A DNA stretch of 47,539 bases from Hymenobacter rubripertinctus. GTDB lineage: Bacteria; Bacteroidota; Bacteroidia; Cytophagales; Hymenobacteraceae. The translations under genes and the position numbers were made by a program. Below are positions 40,671-47,539 of this stretch, piece after piece. The stretch covers positions 1 through 47,539 of the forward strand of contig NZ_QYCN01000042.1 in the NCBI RefSeq assembly GCF_003583925.1. Reading direction: 5' to 3'. The notes beneath the pieces are model-generated. The model did not search any database, was not told the DNA's origin, and was given only the letters and a program-made list of their open reading frames with translations. Position 1 is the first letter of the stretch. Each line of letters begins with the position of its first letter.

Positions 40671-40717
40671 CAGTTGGCAGTTGGCAGTTGGCAGTTGGCA
40701 GTTGGCAGTTGGCAGTT
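40671..40717 (+). repeat. Heptanucleotide tandem repeat after the M23 gene
   Basis: CAGTTGG is repeated six times, followed by CAGTT, starting six bases after the stop codon. It lies outside coding sequence. Confidence 0.85.
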
Positions 40718-40720
40718 AAA

Positions 40721-40870
40721 AGAACGTCATTCCGAGCGCAGGCGGAGCCGCAGCCGAGGAGTCTTGCGTGCTAATATTGCCAGAGTCATTCTGTCATCAG
40801 AGTTACCAATCCAACGTCAGCACGCGAGATTCCTCGCCTCCGGCTCCGCTTGTGCTCGGAATGACGTTCT
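40721..40870. repeat. Long GTCATTCCGAG-type inverted element
   Basis: AGAACGTCATTCCGAG (from 40721) pairs with its complement ending at 40870; the arms run inward through CGGAGCCG-rich blocks with some mismatches and end near GTGCT/AGCAC. The central part is AT-richer. It shares the GTCATTCCGA ends with 36307-36424, so both likely belong to one dispersed family. Confidence 0.8.
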
Positions 40871-40950
40871 CTCAGTTTTTTCACAGCTGCGCGGTTTTCT
40901 TCATACGGCGTTCATGGAAGCGCCCGTACGTTTGGGCCGGTGATTGGAGT

Positions 40951-40997
40951 AAAAACGCGGGGCTGCTTTCGTGAGAGCTGCCCCGCGTTTTATTTTC
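40951..40997 (+). terminator. Terminator-like hairpin upstream of the thioredoxin gene
   Basis: AAAACGCGGGGC and GCCCCGCGTTTT pair around a 16-base loop, followed by a T-rich stretch. It probably ends transcription from the left; no gene lies between it and the M23 gene. Confidence 0.7.
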
Positions 40998-41072
40998 CAC
41001 TAACGGCACGGAGGTTGCCCCGTACACGACAACGCAGGATGCTTGGTCCTGCTGCCCCCAACAACCCACTTC

Positions 41073-41564
41073 ATGCGCACTCCATTGTTTGCCACCGCTT
41101 TTTCGTTGCTACTGCTGGGCTCGTCCGGTGGTATGTTGGCCCAAATGCCGGCCCCGACGGCCACCACCGCCGCTACCCCCACCTGGAACACCACCCTGGA
41201 TGCGGCTTTGCGGCAGGCCAAGGCCACCAATAAGCCCGTGCTGGCCGTTTTTTCGGGCTCCGACTGGTGCAAGCCCTGCATCATGCTCAAGCAGGAAGTA
41301 TTCGATAAGCCGGAGTTTGAGCAGTTCGCTAAGGACAACTTCGTGCTGGCCCGCTTCGATTTTCCCCGCAGCAAGAAGAACAGGCTCCCCGCCGACCAGA
41401 TCAAGCAGAACGAGCTGGCGGCAGCCCGCCTGAACAAAGAGGGGGCCTTCCCGCTGGTGGTCCTCATTTCACCCGAGGGTAAGGTGCTGGCCAAAACCGG
41501 CTACCGCCCCGGCGGCGTGGCGGCCTACGATGCTCACCTGAATTCTCTGTTGACCCGGAAATAA
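41073..41564 (+). CDS. Periplasmic thioredoxin-fold protein
   Basis: A 163-residue exported thioredoxin. The signal peptide is MRTPLFATAFSLLLLGSSGG with cleavage near MLAQ. The active site is FSGSDWCKPCIMLK (W-C-K-P-C), followed by FAKDNFVLARFDFPRSKKN and the cis-Pro strand FPLVVLISPEGKVLAKTGY. It has a DsbE/TlpA-like small size. It starts the cluster with ApbE, DUF4266 and DUF3570; in Bacteroidota these four commonly lie together. Its job may be to keep Cys of the DUF4266 protein or a heme/flavin partner reduced (inference). Start ATG 41073 is set by the signal. Confidence 0.92.
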   Translation: MRTPLFATAFSLLLLGSSGGMLAQMPAPTATTAATPTWNTTLDAALRQAKATNKPVLAVFSGSDWCKPCIMLKQEVFDKPEFEQFAKDNFVLARFDFPRSKKNRLPADQIKQNELAAARLNKEGAFPLVVLISPEGKVLAKTGYRPGGVAAYDAHLNSLLTRK

Positions 41565-41577
41565 CCCGCCATTCTGC

Positions 41578-41617
41578 CCGGCCGGTCCTGAACAAGTTCG
41601 GGGCCGGCCGGTTTTTT
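41578..41617 (+). terminator. Terminator between thioredoxin and apbE genes
   Basis: CCGGCCGG (41578-41585) pairs with 41604-41611, with an inner GAAC/GTTC pair, then six T. It may let only part of the transcript continue into apbE. Confidence 0.75.
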
Positions 41618-41641
41618 GGGTCCGTGCCCTTCGTTCCGCCA

Positions 41642-42682
41642 ATGCCTGCTCTGTTCCTTCGTTTGTTCTGGCTGCTGCTGGCTTTTCCCCTGGCGGTAGC
41701 CGCCCATCCGCGCAACTATGCCAAGGAGGCCCGCCTGATGGGCTCCCATTTCACCTACACCGTGGTGGCCGACAACGATACGCTGGGCTGGAACGCGCTG
41801 AACGCGGCTATTGCCGAAACCCGCCGTATCGACCGGCTCATGTCGTTCTGGGATTCGACTTCCCAGATAACCCAGGTGAACCGCGCCGCCGGCCGGCACC
41901 CGGTGGTGGTAGACCAGGAGGTGTACGACCTGATTGCCCGCACCCTGCGCATTTCGGCCCTGAGCGGGGGCGCGTTCGATATCACCTTTGCCTCGGCCGA
42001 CAAGATTTACCGCTTCGACCGCCAGGAACACCCGCTGCCTGCCCCTGCCGTGAGGCTGGCGGCGGTGGCACGCATCAACTACCGCAAAGTGCTGCTCAAC
42101 CCGGCCACTCATTCCGTAATGCTCCAGGACCAGGGCATGCGCATCAACCTGGCCGGGGTGCTTCAGGGCTACGGTATCCGGCGGGCCCGGCAGGTACTGG
42201 ACAGACTGGGTATCCGGGGCGGGCTGCTCAATGGCTCGGGCGACATTCTGTGCTGGGGCCGCCAGGCCGACGGCTCGCTGTGGCGGGTGGCCATCGGCGA
42301 CCCCGACCACCCCAACAGCATTTCCAGCTGGGTGCAGGTGACCGACGTGGCCGTGGTAACGGCCGGCAACTACGAGCAGTACTTTACTTCCGGCGGCAAA
42401 GTGTACGGGCACATCATCGACCCCGCCACCGGTTTGCCGGCCACGGGGCTGCGCTCGGTCACCATCATCTGCTCCGATGTGGAACTGGCCGACTGCCTGG
42501 ATGAAGTCGTCTTCGTAAAAGGCCCCGTCGCCGGGCTGGCCTTCATCAATACCCTGAAGGGAGTAGATTGCACGCTCATCACCGACGACAACCAAACCCT
42601 GGTTTCTAAGAATATGCGGGTGAACTACTACCGAACCGCTGCCCCGACCGTAGAGGGCAGCCCGGTGCCACCCAAACCCTGA
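41642..42682 (+). CDS. apbE: FAD:protein FMN transferase (ApbE)
   Basis: A 346-residue exported flavin transferase. ApbE covalently attaches FMN to Ser/Thr of target proteins outside the cytoplasm. The signal peptide is LFWLLLAFPLAVAA. Family marks are LMGSHFTYTVVA, FWDSTSQITQVNRAAGRHPV, GGAFDITFASAD, INLAGVLQGYGIRRARQVLD, GLLNGSGDILCWG, and YGHIIDPATGLPATG. The motif usually written G-G-x-x-K-G-Y reads A-G-V-L-Q-G-Y, with Gln for Lys, which may alter flavin binding. No flavinylated substrate gene (for example DUF2271) is adjacent. ATG 41642 gives the best signal peptide; ATG-like codons upstream add only six residues. Confidence 0.93.
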   Translation: MPALFLRLFWLLLAFPLAVAAHPRNYAKEARLMGSHFTYTVVADNDTLGWNALNAAIAETRRIDRLMSFWDSTSQITQVNRAAGRHPVVVDQEVYDLIARTLRISALSGGAFDITFASADKIYRFDRQEHPLPAPAVRLAAVARINYRKVLLNPATHSVMLQDQGMRINLAGVLQGYGIRRARQVLDRLGIRGGLLNGSGDILCWGRQADGSLWRVAIGDPDHPNSISSWVQVTDVAVVTAGNYEQYFTSGGKVYGHIIDPATGLPATGLRSVTIICSDVELADCLDEVVFVKGPVAGLAFINTLKGVDCTLITDDNQTLVSKNMRVNYYRTAAPTVEGSPVPPKP

Positions 42683-42726
42683 CCATTGCCCCAGTCATTC
42701 CGCTGTTCACTCTCTCTCCCCTGCCC

Positions 42727-42975
42727 GTGACCTCTCCGACTCCCTTTTCGCGCCTGCGTCGCCTCGTGCTGGGCATAACCGGCCTGCTGATGGCCGCCGG
42801 CAGCCTCGCGGGCTGCGTGTCGGTGGCGGCCTACCAGAAAGTATACCTCAACGATGAGGACATGAAGCTGGCCAATAAGCGGGTAGAAGTGTACGAAACC
42901 AACTTCGAGTCGTACCGCGAAGGGGCTGGCGGGGCCAACGGCGGCAAAGTAGGGGGCGGCTGCGGTTGTAATTAG
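42727..42975 (+). CDS. DUF4266 lipoprotein
   Basis: An 82-residue lipoprotein beginning with GTG. The lipobox is SLAGC (Cys 30) after a hydrophobic run. The DUF4266 signature follows: VSVAAYQKVYLNDEDMKLAN, then a Gly-rich tail ending GGCGCN. The C-x-C terminus could bind metal or take part in thiol exchange with the nearby thioredoxin. It is very short and has no other domain. It is placed between apbE and the DUF3570 gene as in other Bacteroidota. Confidence 0.9.
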   Translation: MTSPTPFSRLRRLVLGITGLLMAAGSLAGCVSVAAYQKVYLNDEDMKLANKRVEVYETNFESYREGAGGANGGKVGGGCGCN

Positions 42976-43108
42976 CGCTTGAAGCCGGAAAAAGGACGAC
43001 GCTCCAGCCGGAAAGCCGTGCTTTTGAACAATGATTCGCGAAAAAAATCTAAACTGGCTCACAGCTGACAGCCAATAGCTAGCCGCCGACCAACCTCTGC
43101 CCCCTCGT

Positions 43109-44404
43109 ATGCGCTTTTCTACCAATCTTTTTCGGCCGGCGCGGGTGCTGCCGGTGCTGCTGGGGTTGCTGCCGATGCTGGCGCGGGGTCAGGGCGGCGT
43201 TACGCCCAACCGCATCGATGGCTCGGGCGTGCCGCTCACGCCCCAGACCAATGCGGCCAGCGCCCCGGTGGGCGAAACGGAAGTCAACATTCTCGGCAGC
43301 TACTACCAGCAGGATGGCACCCACGGCGCGGTGCAGGGTGGCCGCGGCACGGAGTACCTCACCGACGTCACGCCCACCATCATCCTCAATATTCCGCTCG
43401 ATACGGTGAGCCGGCTCACGGCCAACATCGGGGCCGATTTCTACGCCTCCGCCTCCACCGACCGTATCGACGGCGTGGAGGGCTATTTTCTGTCGACGCC
43501 TTCCTCGAGCGACACGCGCATTCATGCCGACTTTGGCTACTCGCGCGAGAACCGGGCCAGGCACCGTATCGTGGGCCTGGGGGCCGGCGTATCGAAGGAA
43601 TACGACTACTTCTCGGTGAACGTGGTGGGCTCCTGGGCCAAAAGCTCCCGGGACGGCAACCGCGAATTCAGCGCCGCCGGCCAGGTATTTCTCGACCAGG
43701 CCAAACTGATTTATCCTACCGAGCTGCGCACCGGCCAACTGCTGGTACCCACCGACAAGCGCCAGAGCTATAACCTCTCGCTGGTGTATTCGCAGGTTAT
43801 CAGCCAGCGGATGCAGGTGGCCCTGAGCACGGAGCTGGTGTATCAGCACGGACTGTTGAGCACGCCGTTTCACCGGGTGTATTTCCGCGACGCGGGGGCC
43901 GGGGCACTGCCCCGGGTAGAGCAGCTGCCCCAGAACCGCTTCAAGTATCCGGTGGCCCTGCGCGTGAGTTACTTCGCCTCCGATTTCGTGCAGCTGCGCG
44001 GCTTCTACCGCTTCTACAACGACAACTTCGGCATCACGGCCCACACCCTCGAGCTGGAAACCCCGGTGAAGGTGACGCCCTTTTTCGTGCTCTACCCCTT
44101 CTACCGCTACCACACCCAAACGGCCGCCGACTACTTCGCCGCCTACGCCCAGCACTCCGTCGCCGACGAATTCTACACCTCCGACTACGACCTATCGGCT
44201 TTCTCGGCCAACAAGTATGGGTTGGGGCTGCGCTATTCGCCGGTATACGGCATCAGCCGCTTCAAAACGCCCTTCAGCAATGGTCAGGGCGGGCGCAAAG
44301 TCGCCAAGTTTAAGTCGCTCGATGTCCGCTATGCCTACTATCGGCGCAACATCAGCTTCAGCGCCAACGTCATCAGCTTCGACCTGGCCTTCACGATGCC
44401 TTGA
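43109..44404 (+). CDS. DUF3570 outer-membrane protein
   Basis: A 431-residue exported protein, predicted outer-membrane barrel. The signal peptide is PVLLGLLPMLARG, cut before QGG. The DUF3570 pattern is visible: ETEVNILGSYYQQDGTHGAV, LTDVTPTIILNIPLDTVSRL, NIGADFYASASTDRID, SRENRARHRIVGLGAGVSKE, and alternating barrel strands to the terminal ISFDLAFTMP. It is known to travel with ApbE and DUF4266 in predicted extracytosolic redox clusters, where it may form the outer-membrane partner. A heptanucleotide repeat follows its stop. Confidence 0.92.
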   Translation: MRFSTNLFRPARVLPVLLGLLPMLARGQGGVTPNRIDGSGVPLTPQTNAASAPVGETEVNILGSYYQQDGTHGAVQGGRGTEYLTDVTPTIILNIPLDTVSRLTANIGADFYASASTDRIDGVEGYFLSTPSSSDTRIHADFGYSRENRARHRIVGLGAGVSKEYDYFSVNVVGSWAKSSRDGNREFSAAGQVFLDQAKLIYPTELRTGQLLVPTDKRQSYNLSLVYSQVISQRMQVALSTELVYQHGLLSTPFHRVYFRDAGAGALPRVEQLPQNRFKYPVALRVSYFASDFVQLRGFYRFYNDNFGITAHTLELETPVKVTPFFVLYPFYRYHTQTAADYFAAYAQHSVADEFYTSDYDLSAFSANKYGLGLRYSPVYGISRFKTPFSNGQGGRKVAKFKSLDVRYAYYRRNISFSANVISFDLAFTMP

Positions 44405-44410
44405 GTGAGT

Positions 44411-44438
44411 AGTGATTAGTGATTAGTGATTAGTGATT
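44411..44438 (+). repeat. Heptanucleotide tandem repeat after the DUF3570 gene
   Basis: AGTGATT is repeated four times, starting seven bases after the stop codon, the same placement as the CAGTTGG tract after the M23 gene. Confidence 0.85.
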
Positions 44439-44604
44439 AAAATACGCTCTTTGGGGTTTTTCTGCTGCCTTTCCACGCATACGAGCTGTTTCACCAGAGG
44501 GCTCCCTTTTTCGGGCCGCGTATCAAGCGGCCGAGAGTTGAGGCCTAACGACAAATCCGACCCGACTCCTGCTGATGAGTAGCCATTAGCTGTTTGGGTT
44601 AGCC

Positions 44605-44669
44605 ACGACCCGTAAACGCCAAGACGCCCCCGGACCGGGTCCGGGGGCGTCTTGGCGTTTACGGGTCGT
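44605..44669. terminator. 32-bp perfect palindrome between convergent genes
   Basis: 44605-44636 and 44638-44669 are exact complements about a single base at 44637. The right arm ends 16 bases before the stop of the minus-strand lipoprotein gene. It has no U-tract on either side but would form an exceptionally stable hairpin. Confidence 0.8.
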
Positions 44670-44684
44670 CTGATTTATTCCGAT

Positions 44685-45287
44685 TTATTCGGCGATGATC
44701 ACGGCGCGGCTCATCTCCTTGGAGTAGGCCAGCCGCCGCTCCCGACCATCGGCCGAAGGGTAGTCGAAGCCCACGGCCCGGTTGTCGGATTTCACCGTTT
44801 TCCAGGACTGGGAGTCAACATTTTCGGGTTGGATGGCGGCTTTGGGCACGGCGGGCTGCACGAACCGGTCGTCGCGGAAGAAACTGTTCATGCCTTGCAG
44901 AATGGCAATTTCCTTGTCGCGGGTGGTGGTGGCCTGCGGATCCGCGATGTCCTGGTTGCGGATGAGGGCGGTAGCCGGCATCGATTCGTTGCGAAGCGTG
45001 TCGCCGGAGCTGCTGATGATGATGAAGTGAGCCTGGGAAGTGGAGATTTTCGGGCCGCGCAGCTGGAGCACGAACGTGTCCTTGCTTTTCGGGGAGGAGA
45101 AAGTATGGGTGGCATTCACCGTGCGCAGCACCGTGCGCTCCGTTACGCGGCCCCGGTTGGCCTCGGGAGTAGGCGTGAAAAGGCGGTCGGCGTTTTTGGA
45201 AGTTCCCACCTCGCGCTCCGTGTTCAGGCAGGAGGTAAGTTGAAACAGACAAAACGCCGCAGCTGCGGGGAATACAAGCTTTTTCAT
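44685..45287 (-). CDS. Lipoprotein of unknown function, 200 residues
   Basis: Signal peptide with lipobox QLTSC (Cys 20), after FPAAAAFCLFQ. The mature part has VTERTVLRTVNATHTFSSPK, FVLQLRGPKISTSQAHFIII and a terminal KEMSRAVIIAE. It appears beta-rich and exported; I recognise no family. The ATG at 45287 is chosen because it gives the lipoprotein signal; an upstream frame is open but unlikely. It stands alone on the minus strand. Confidence 0.8.
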   Translation of the reverse strand: MKKLVFPAAAAFCLFQLTSCLNTEREVGTSKNADRLFTPTPEANRGRVTERTVLRTVNATHTFSSPKSKDTFVLQLRGPKISTSQAHFIIISSSGDTLRNESMPATALIRNQDIADPQATTTRDKEIAILQGMNSFFRDDRFVQPAVPKAAIQPENVDSQSWKTVKSDNRAVGFDYPSADGRERRLAYSKEMSRAVIIAE

Positions 45288-45516
45288 GAAGGAGGAATAA
45301 ACCATCGTCAAATCAGTTCGGCAAAATACGCAACCTTCTAACAGCCGGGCATCCGGCCCGGGCAGAACCCTCGAACGGGGTATGGTGGAGCGTTGGGTAG
45401 GCAAAAAGAAAAATTACCAGCCGATAGCAAGCCGCAACAGCTGGTTTTCGGCCCGGGGATATTTACGGGATAAATGCATTCTGGGGCTGGACCAAGGCCG
45501 GATTTTTCGTGGTTTT

Positions 45517-46233
45517 TTAGAATACCCCCAACTCCAGCCCTAGCAGCCAGCGCGGTAGTTCCGCGTAAGCGGGGTCGGCCGCCGGGGTGAACGAGGACGA
45601 AAGCCGGTAGCGGGCCACTACGCCATAGCGCCCCGACCCCAGCCGTGTCCCCACGCCCCCGGCCCAGCGGCGCAGGTACCGGGGCTGGCGTTCCTTGACC
45701 AGGGTGCTGGTGCCGCCGCCGGTGCCGGGGCGGTCCTCGTAATAGTGCGTGGTCGCCATGGCCCAGCCCCCCCAGCCGCTCACGTCCAGGTAGTGCCCGA
45801 TAACGTTGCCGCGCCGTCCGAAGCCCAGCCGCAAAAACGGCTCCAGCTGCACCTGCGACAACATGAGGGCCTCCCGGTCGTGGAGCTGGGCGTTGGGCAA
45901 CAGCTTTCCGCTGGTTTGCTTGAGCTGGTATTGAAGGCGGGCATATCGCACGTCTGCGCCCATAGCCAGCTGCCCGCTGAGTCGGAATTTAGTGCGCAGG
46001 CCCAGGAAGGTTTCTGCCGACTGCGGATGGCGCAGGGCCGCGCCAGCCCCTTCGGCCCGCCCGGCCACCGGCGAGTAGCCGGCAAACAGGTGCTGGTAAA
46101 AAGCCCGGTTGGGCCCGTAGCGTGGTGGCAGCGAGTCGGCGGCCGGCTCGGCGTGCAGCAGCACCCGCTGGGCCTGGGCGGGGGTGCCCCCCATCGCCAG
46201 CAGCAGCCCGACAAACAACAACGAATACCTCAT
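45517..46233 (-). CDS. Outer-membrane beta-barrel-like protein
   Basis: A 238-residue exported protein: signal peptide LLFVGLLLAMGGTPAQA. Alternating strands (FRLSGQLAMGADVRYARLQY, VIGHYLDVSGWGGWAMATTH, RYGVVARYRLSSSF) and terminal WLLGLELGVF suggest a small outer-membrane barrel. Its start overlaps the end of the subtilase gene (ATGA 46230-46233), so it is translated with it, and it may anchor or assist that protease (inference). Confidence 0.75.
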   Translation of the reverse strand: MRYSLLFVGLLLAMGGTPAQAQRVLLHAEPAADSLPPRYGPNRAFYQHLFAGYSPVAGRAEGAGAALRHPQSAETFLGLRTKFRLSGQLAMGADVRYARLQYQLKQTSGKLLPNAQLHDREALMLSQVQLEPFLRLGFGRRGNVIGHYLDVSGWGGWAMATTHYYEDRPGTGGGTSTLVKERQPRYLRRWAGGVGTRLGSGRYGVVARYRLSSSFTPAADPAYAELPRWLLGLELGVF

Positions 46234-47539
46234 GGCGTTGGAGGAACAGAATAGGTTTCGGTGTAGCCCCGGTAATGGACCCGCACCGTGTGGCCGGCCG
46301 GCAGCTCGCCAACGGGCAGTTGCAGCACGGCCCGCTGGGTAGCCTCCAGCACTTCGTAGCGCAGCACCTTCTGGTCGGCCGAGAGCAGTTGCCAGTACAC
46401 GTAGGCCGGCGGTTCCGGGGGCGGGGGCGCCGCTACTACTTCGGCTCCCGGCAGCAGCTGGGGCTGCTCCTGCCCCACCAGCGCTACTGCCAGGCCGGGC
46501 CGGGCTGCCTGGACCGAATCGGAGTAGAGCGGCAGGGTGCGCGCCGGAACGAAGGCCGCCGCCGGCCGGATAATTACGCTCACGCCCAAATCAGTCCGCA
46601 CGAAATCGAACGTAGGCACGGCGGCCCGATTGGCGGCGGGTGCGGTAAAGAACGTGGCCCGGGGCAGGCCGTAGCCGTGGGCATAGTCAAAATACGGATA
46701 CAGGCTACCCGATTGCTGCAACTGCCCGAACAGCGCCATCACTGGCAGGCCGCGCTGCTGCTGCCAGGCGCAGGCCGCGAACCCCGCCACCAGCGGGCTG
46801 GCGAAGGAGGTGCCTTCGGTGCGGCTGTACCCGCCCGGCACGGCCGTAATGGCGACCCCGAACGCGGCTACGTTGGGCTTGAGCCGTCCCCCTGGGGCCG
46901 GACCATAGCTGCTAAAGTCGAGGTGCAGATATGTTACCGGATCAATACCGCCCACGGCCAGCACTGAGTCGCCGTCGGCGGGGGTGCCCACGGTGCGCCA
47001 CTGCGGGTCGTCGCCGGCGTTACCGGCGGCGTTTACCACCAGAATGCCCTTGCGCACGGCCAACTCGGCGGCCCGGGCCACCAGGCTGGTGCGGCCGTTC
47101 ATCTGCTCGGGAAAGTAGCGGCGGTCGGTGTAGCCCAGGGAGGAGTTGATGATGTCGGCCCCGTTGCGGTCGGCCCACTCCACGGCGGCCAGCCAGGCTT
47201 CCTCCTCGGCGTACTTCTCGCGGTGCATCTGCTCCGTACGGGCCAGCAGAAATTCGGCCTCGGGGGCCAGGCCCAGACAGGTGCTGTCGGGCAGGCGGCC
47301 GGCAATGCAGGACAACACCTCCGTGCCGTGGCTGCCGCCCTGGTACACATCGGGCGTCCGGCGCAGGAAGTCGTAGGTTGCCACAATGGCCCGGCGGCGG
47401 CGCAGGTGCGCGAAGGCCGGATGGCGGTCGGTACCCGTGAAGCCCACGTCGAAAATCGCAATCCGCAAGCCCCGGCCCGTGAGGCCGGCCTGCCGGAAAT
47501 CGGTCGCCCCGAGGGCGGCCGTCTGCTGGCGGGCCAGCG
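46230..47539 (-). CDS. S8 subtilisin-like serine peptidase (5' end beyond the window)
   Basis: The frame runs from the right edge to TGA 46232-46230; the start is outside, so the N-terminus is missing. At the edge it reads QQTAALGATDFRQAGLTGRG and continues LRIAIFDVGFTG with the catalytic Asp. His is in GSHGTEVLSC, the oxyanion Asn region in VVNAAGNAGDD, and the nucleophile in EGTSFASPLVAGFAAC. A C-terminal beta domain follows (LLPGAEVVAAPPPPEP, then ELPAGHTVRVHYRGYTETY). All three catalytic residues are present, so it should be an active exported protease. It is coupled to the 45517-46233 barrel gene. Confidence 0.92.
   Translation of the reverse strand, partial: LARQQTAALGATDFRQAGLTGRGLRIAIFDVGFTGTDRHPAFAHLRRRRAIVATYDFLRRTPDVYQGGSHGTEVLSCIAGRLPDSTCLGLAPEAEFLLARTEQMHREKYAEEEAWLAAVEWADRNGADIINSSLGYTDRRYFPEQMNGRTSLVARAAELAVRKGILVVNAAGNAGDDPQWRTVGTPADGDSVLAVGGIDPVTYLHLDFSSYGPAPGGRLKPNVAAFGVAITAVPGGYSRTEGTSFASPLVAGFAACAWQQQRGLPVMALFGQLQQSGSLYPYFDYAHGYGLPRATFFTAPAANRAAVPTFDFVRTDLGVSVIIRPAAAFVPARTLPLYSDSVQAARPGLAVALVGQEQPQLLPGAEVVAAPPPPEPPAYVYWQLLSADQKVLRYEVLEATQRAVLQLPVGELPAGHTVRVHYRGYTETYSVPPTP

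Noticed and set aside
40671..40717. CRISPR-like direct repeats
   Set aside because: Units are seven bases with no spacers; a simple tandem repeat.

Overview
The window looks like chromosomal DNA of a high-GC Bacteroidota bacterium, most likely Hymenobacter or a close relative in the Cytophagales. Several signs point that way. There is a type A (Por-like) and a type B (gliding-motility-associated) C-terminal sorting domain of the type IX secretion system. There is a TonB-dependent receptor with an N-terminal carboxypeptidase-like domain. Shine-Dalgarno sequences are almost absent, and -7 boxes of the form TAnCTT(T)G recur. Lipoproteins and DUF3570/DUF4266 genes typical of the phylum are present. 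No rRNA, tRNA or CRISPR array was recognised.

Layout. 0-0.75 kb: the tail of an IS630-type transposase, then a highly structured non-coding stretch with a minus-strand promoter and a 23-codon ORF behind a strong Shine-Dalgarno sequence. 0.8-6.6 kb: a DUF2147 protein, a hypothetical protein, and two divergent T9SS cargo genes (an M1 aminopeptidase and a frameshifted type B protein). 6.8-11.7 kb: an oxidase subunit III-like gene and a 5-oxoproline operon (pxpB-pxpC, then pxpA and an NRAMP-like transporter). 11.9-16.4 kb: a lipoprotein amidohydrolase, a TonB receptor and a 2OG-Fe(II) oxygenase.

16.5-23.1 kb is an accessory, defence-like island. It holds two orphan immunity-type genes (SUKH/SMI1 and an Imm51-like gene), a TolC remnant, and a minus-strand cassette of TerB-C protein, BrxD-like ATPase and Lhr/BrxHI-like helicase. 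That cassette is the best candidate for an anti-phage or DNA-processing system. No methyltransferase or PglZ gene lies beside it. 23.6-29.6 kb: an S41 peptidase, envelope proteins, and an AT-rich pair of surface proteins. One of the pair is a MABP beta-prism-like lipoprotein whose signal peptide is out of frame across a six-copy pentanucleotide repeat, as in a phase-variable gene in the OFF state.

30-47.5 kb: ligA, a rhodanese, a polysaccharide deacetylase, dapA, a GxxExxY gene flanked by 42-bp inverted repeats, a LutA-like Fe-S protein, an HMG-CoA lyase-like protein, an aspartic protease, a membrane-anchored XRE regulator, an M23 peptidase, a thioredoxin-ApbE-DUF4266-DUF3570 redox cluster, a lipoprotein, a beta-barrel protein, and a subtilase that runs off the right edge.

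A feature that cuts across the window is the abundance of long, often perfect palindromes (20-43 bp arms) at gene 3' ends. Their arms repeatedly begin at or across a stop codon, although the sequences are mostly unrelated to one another.
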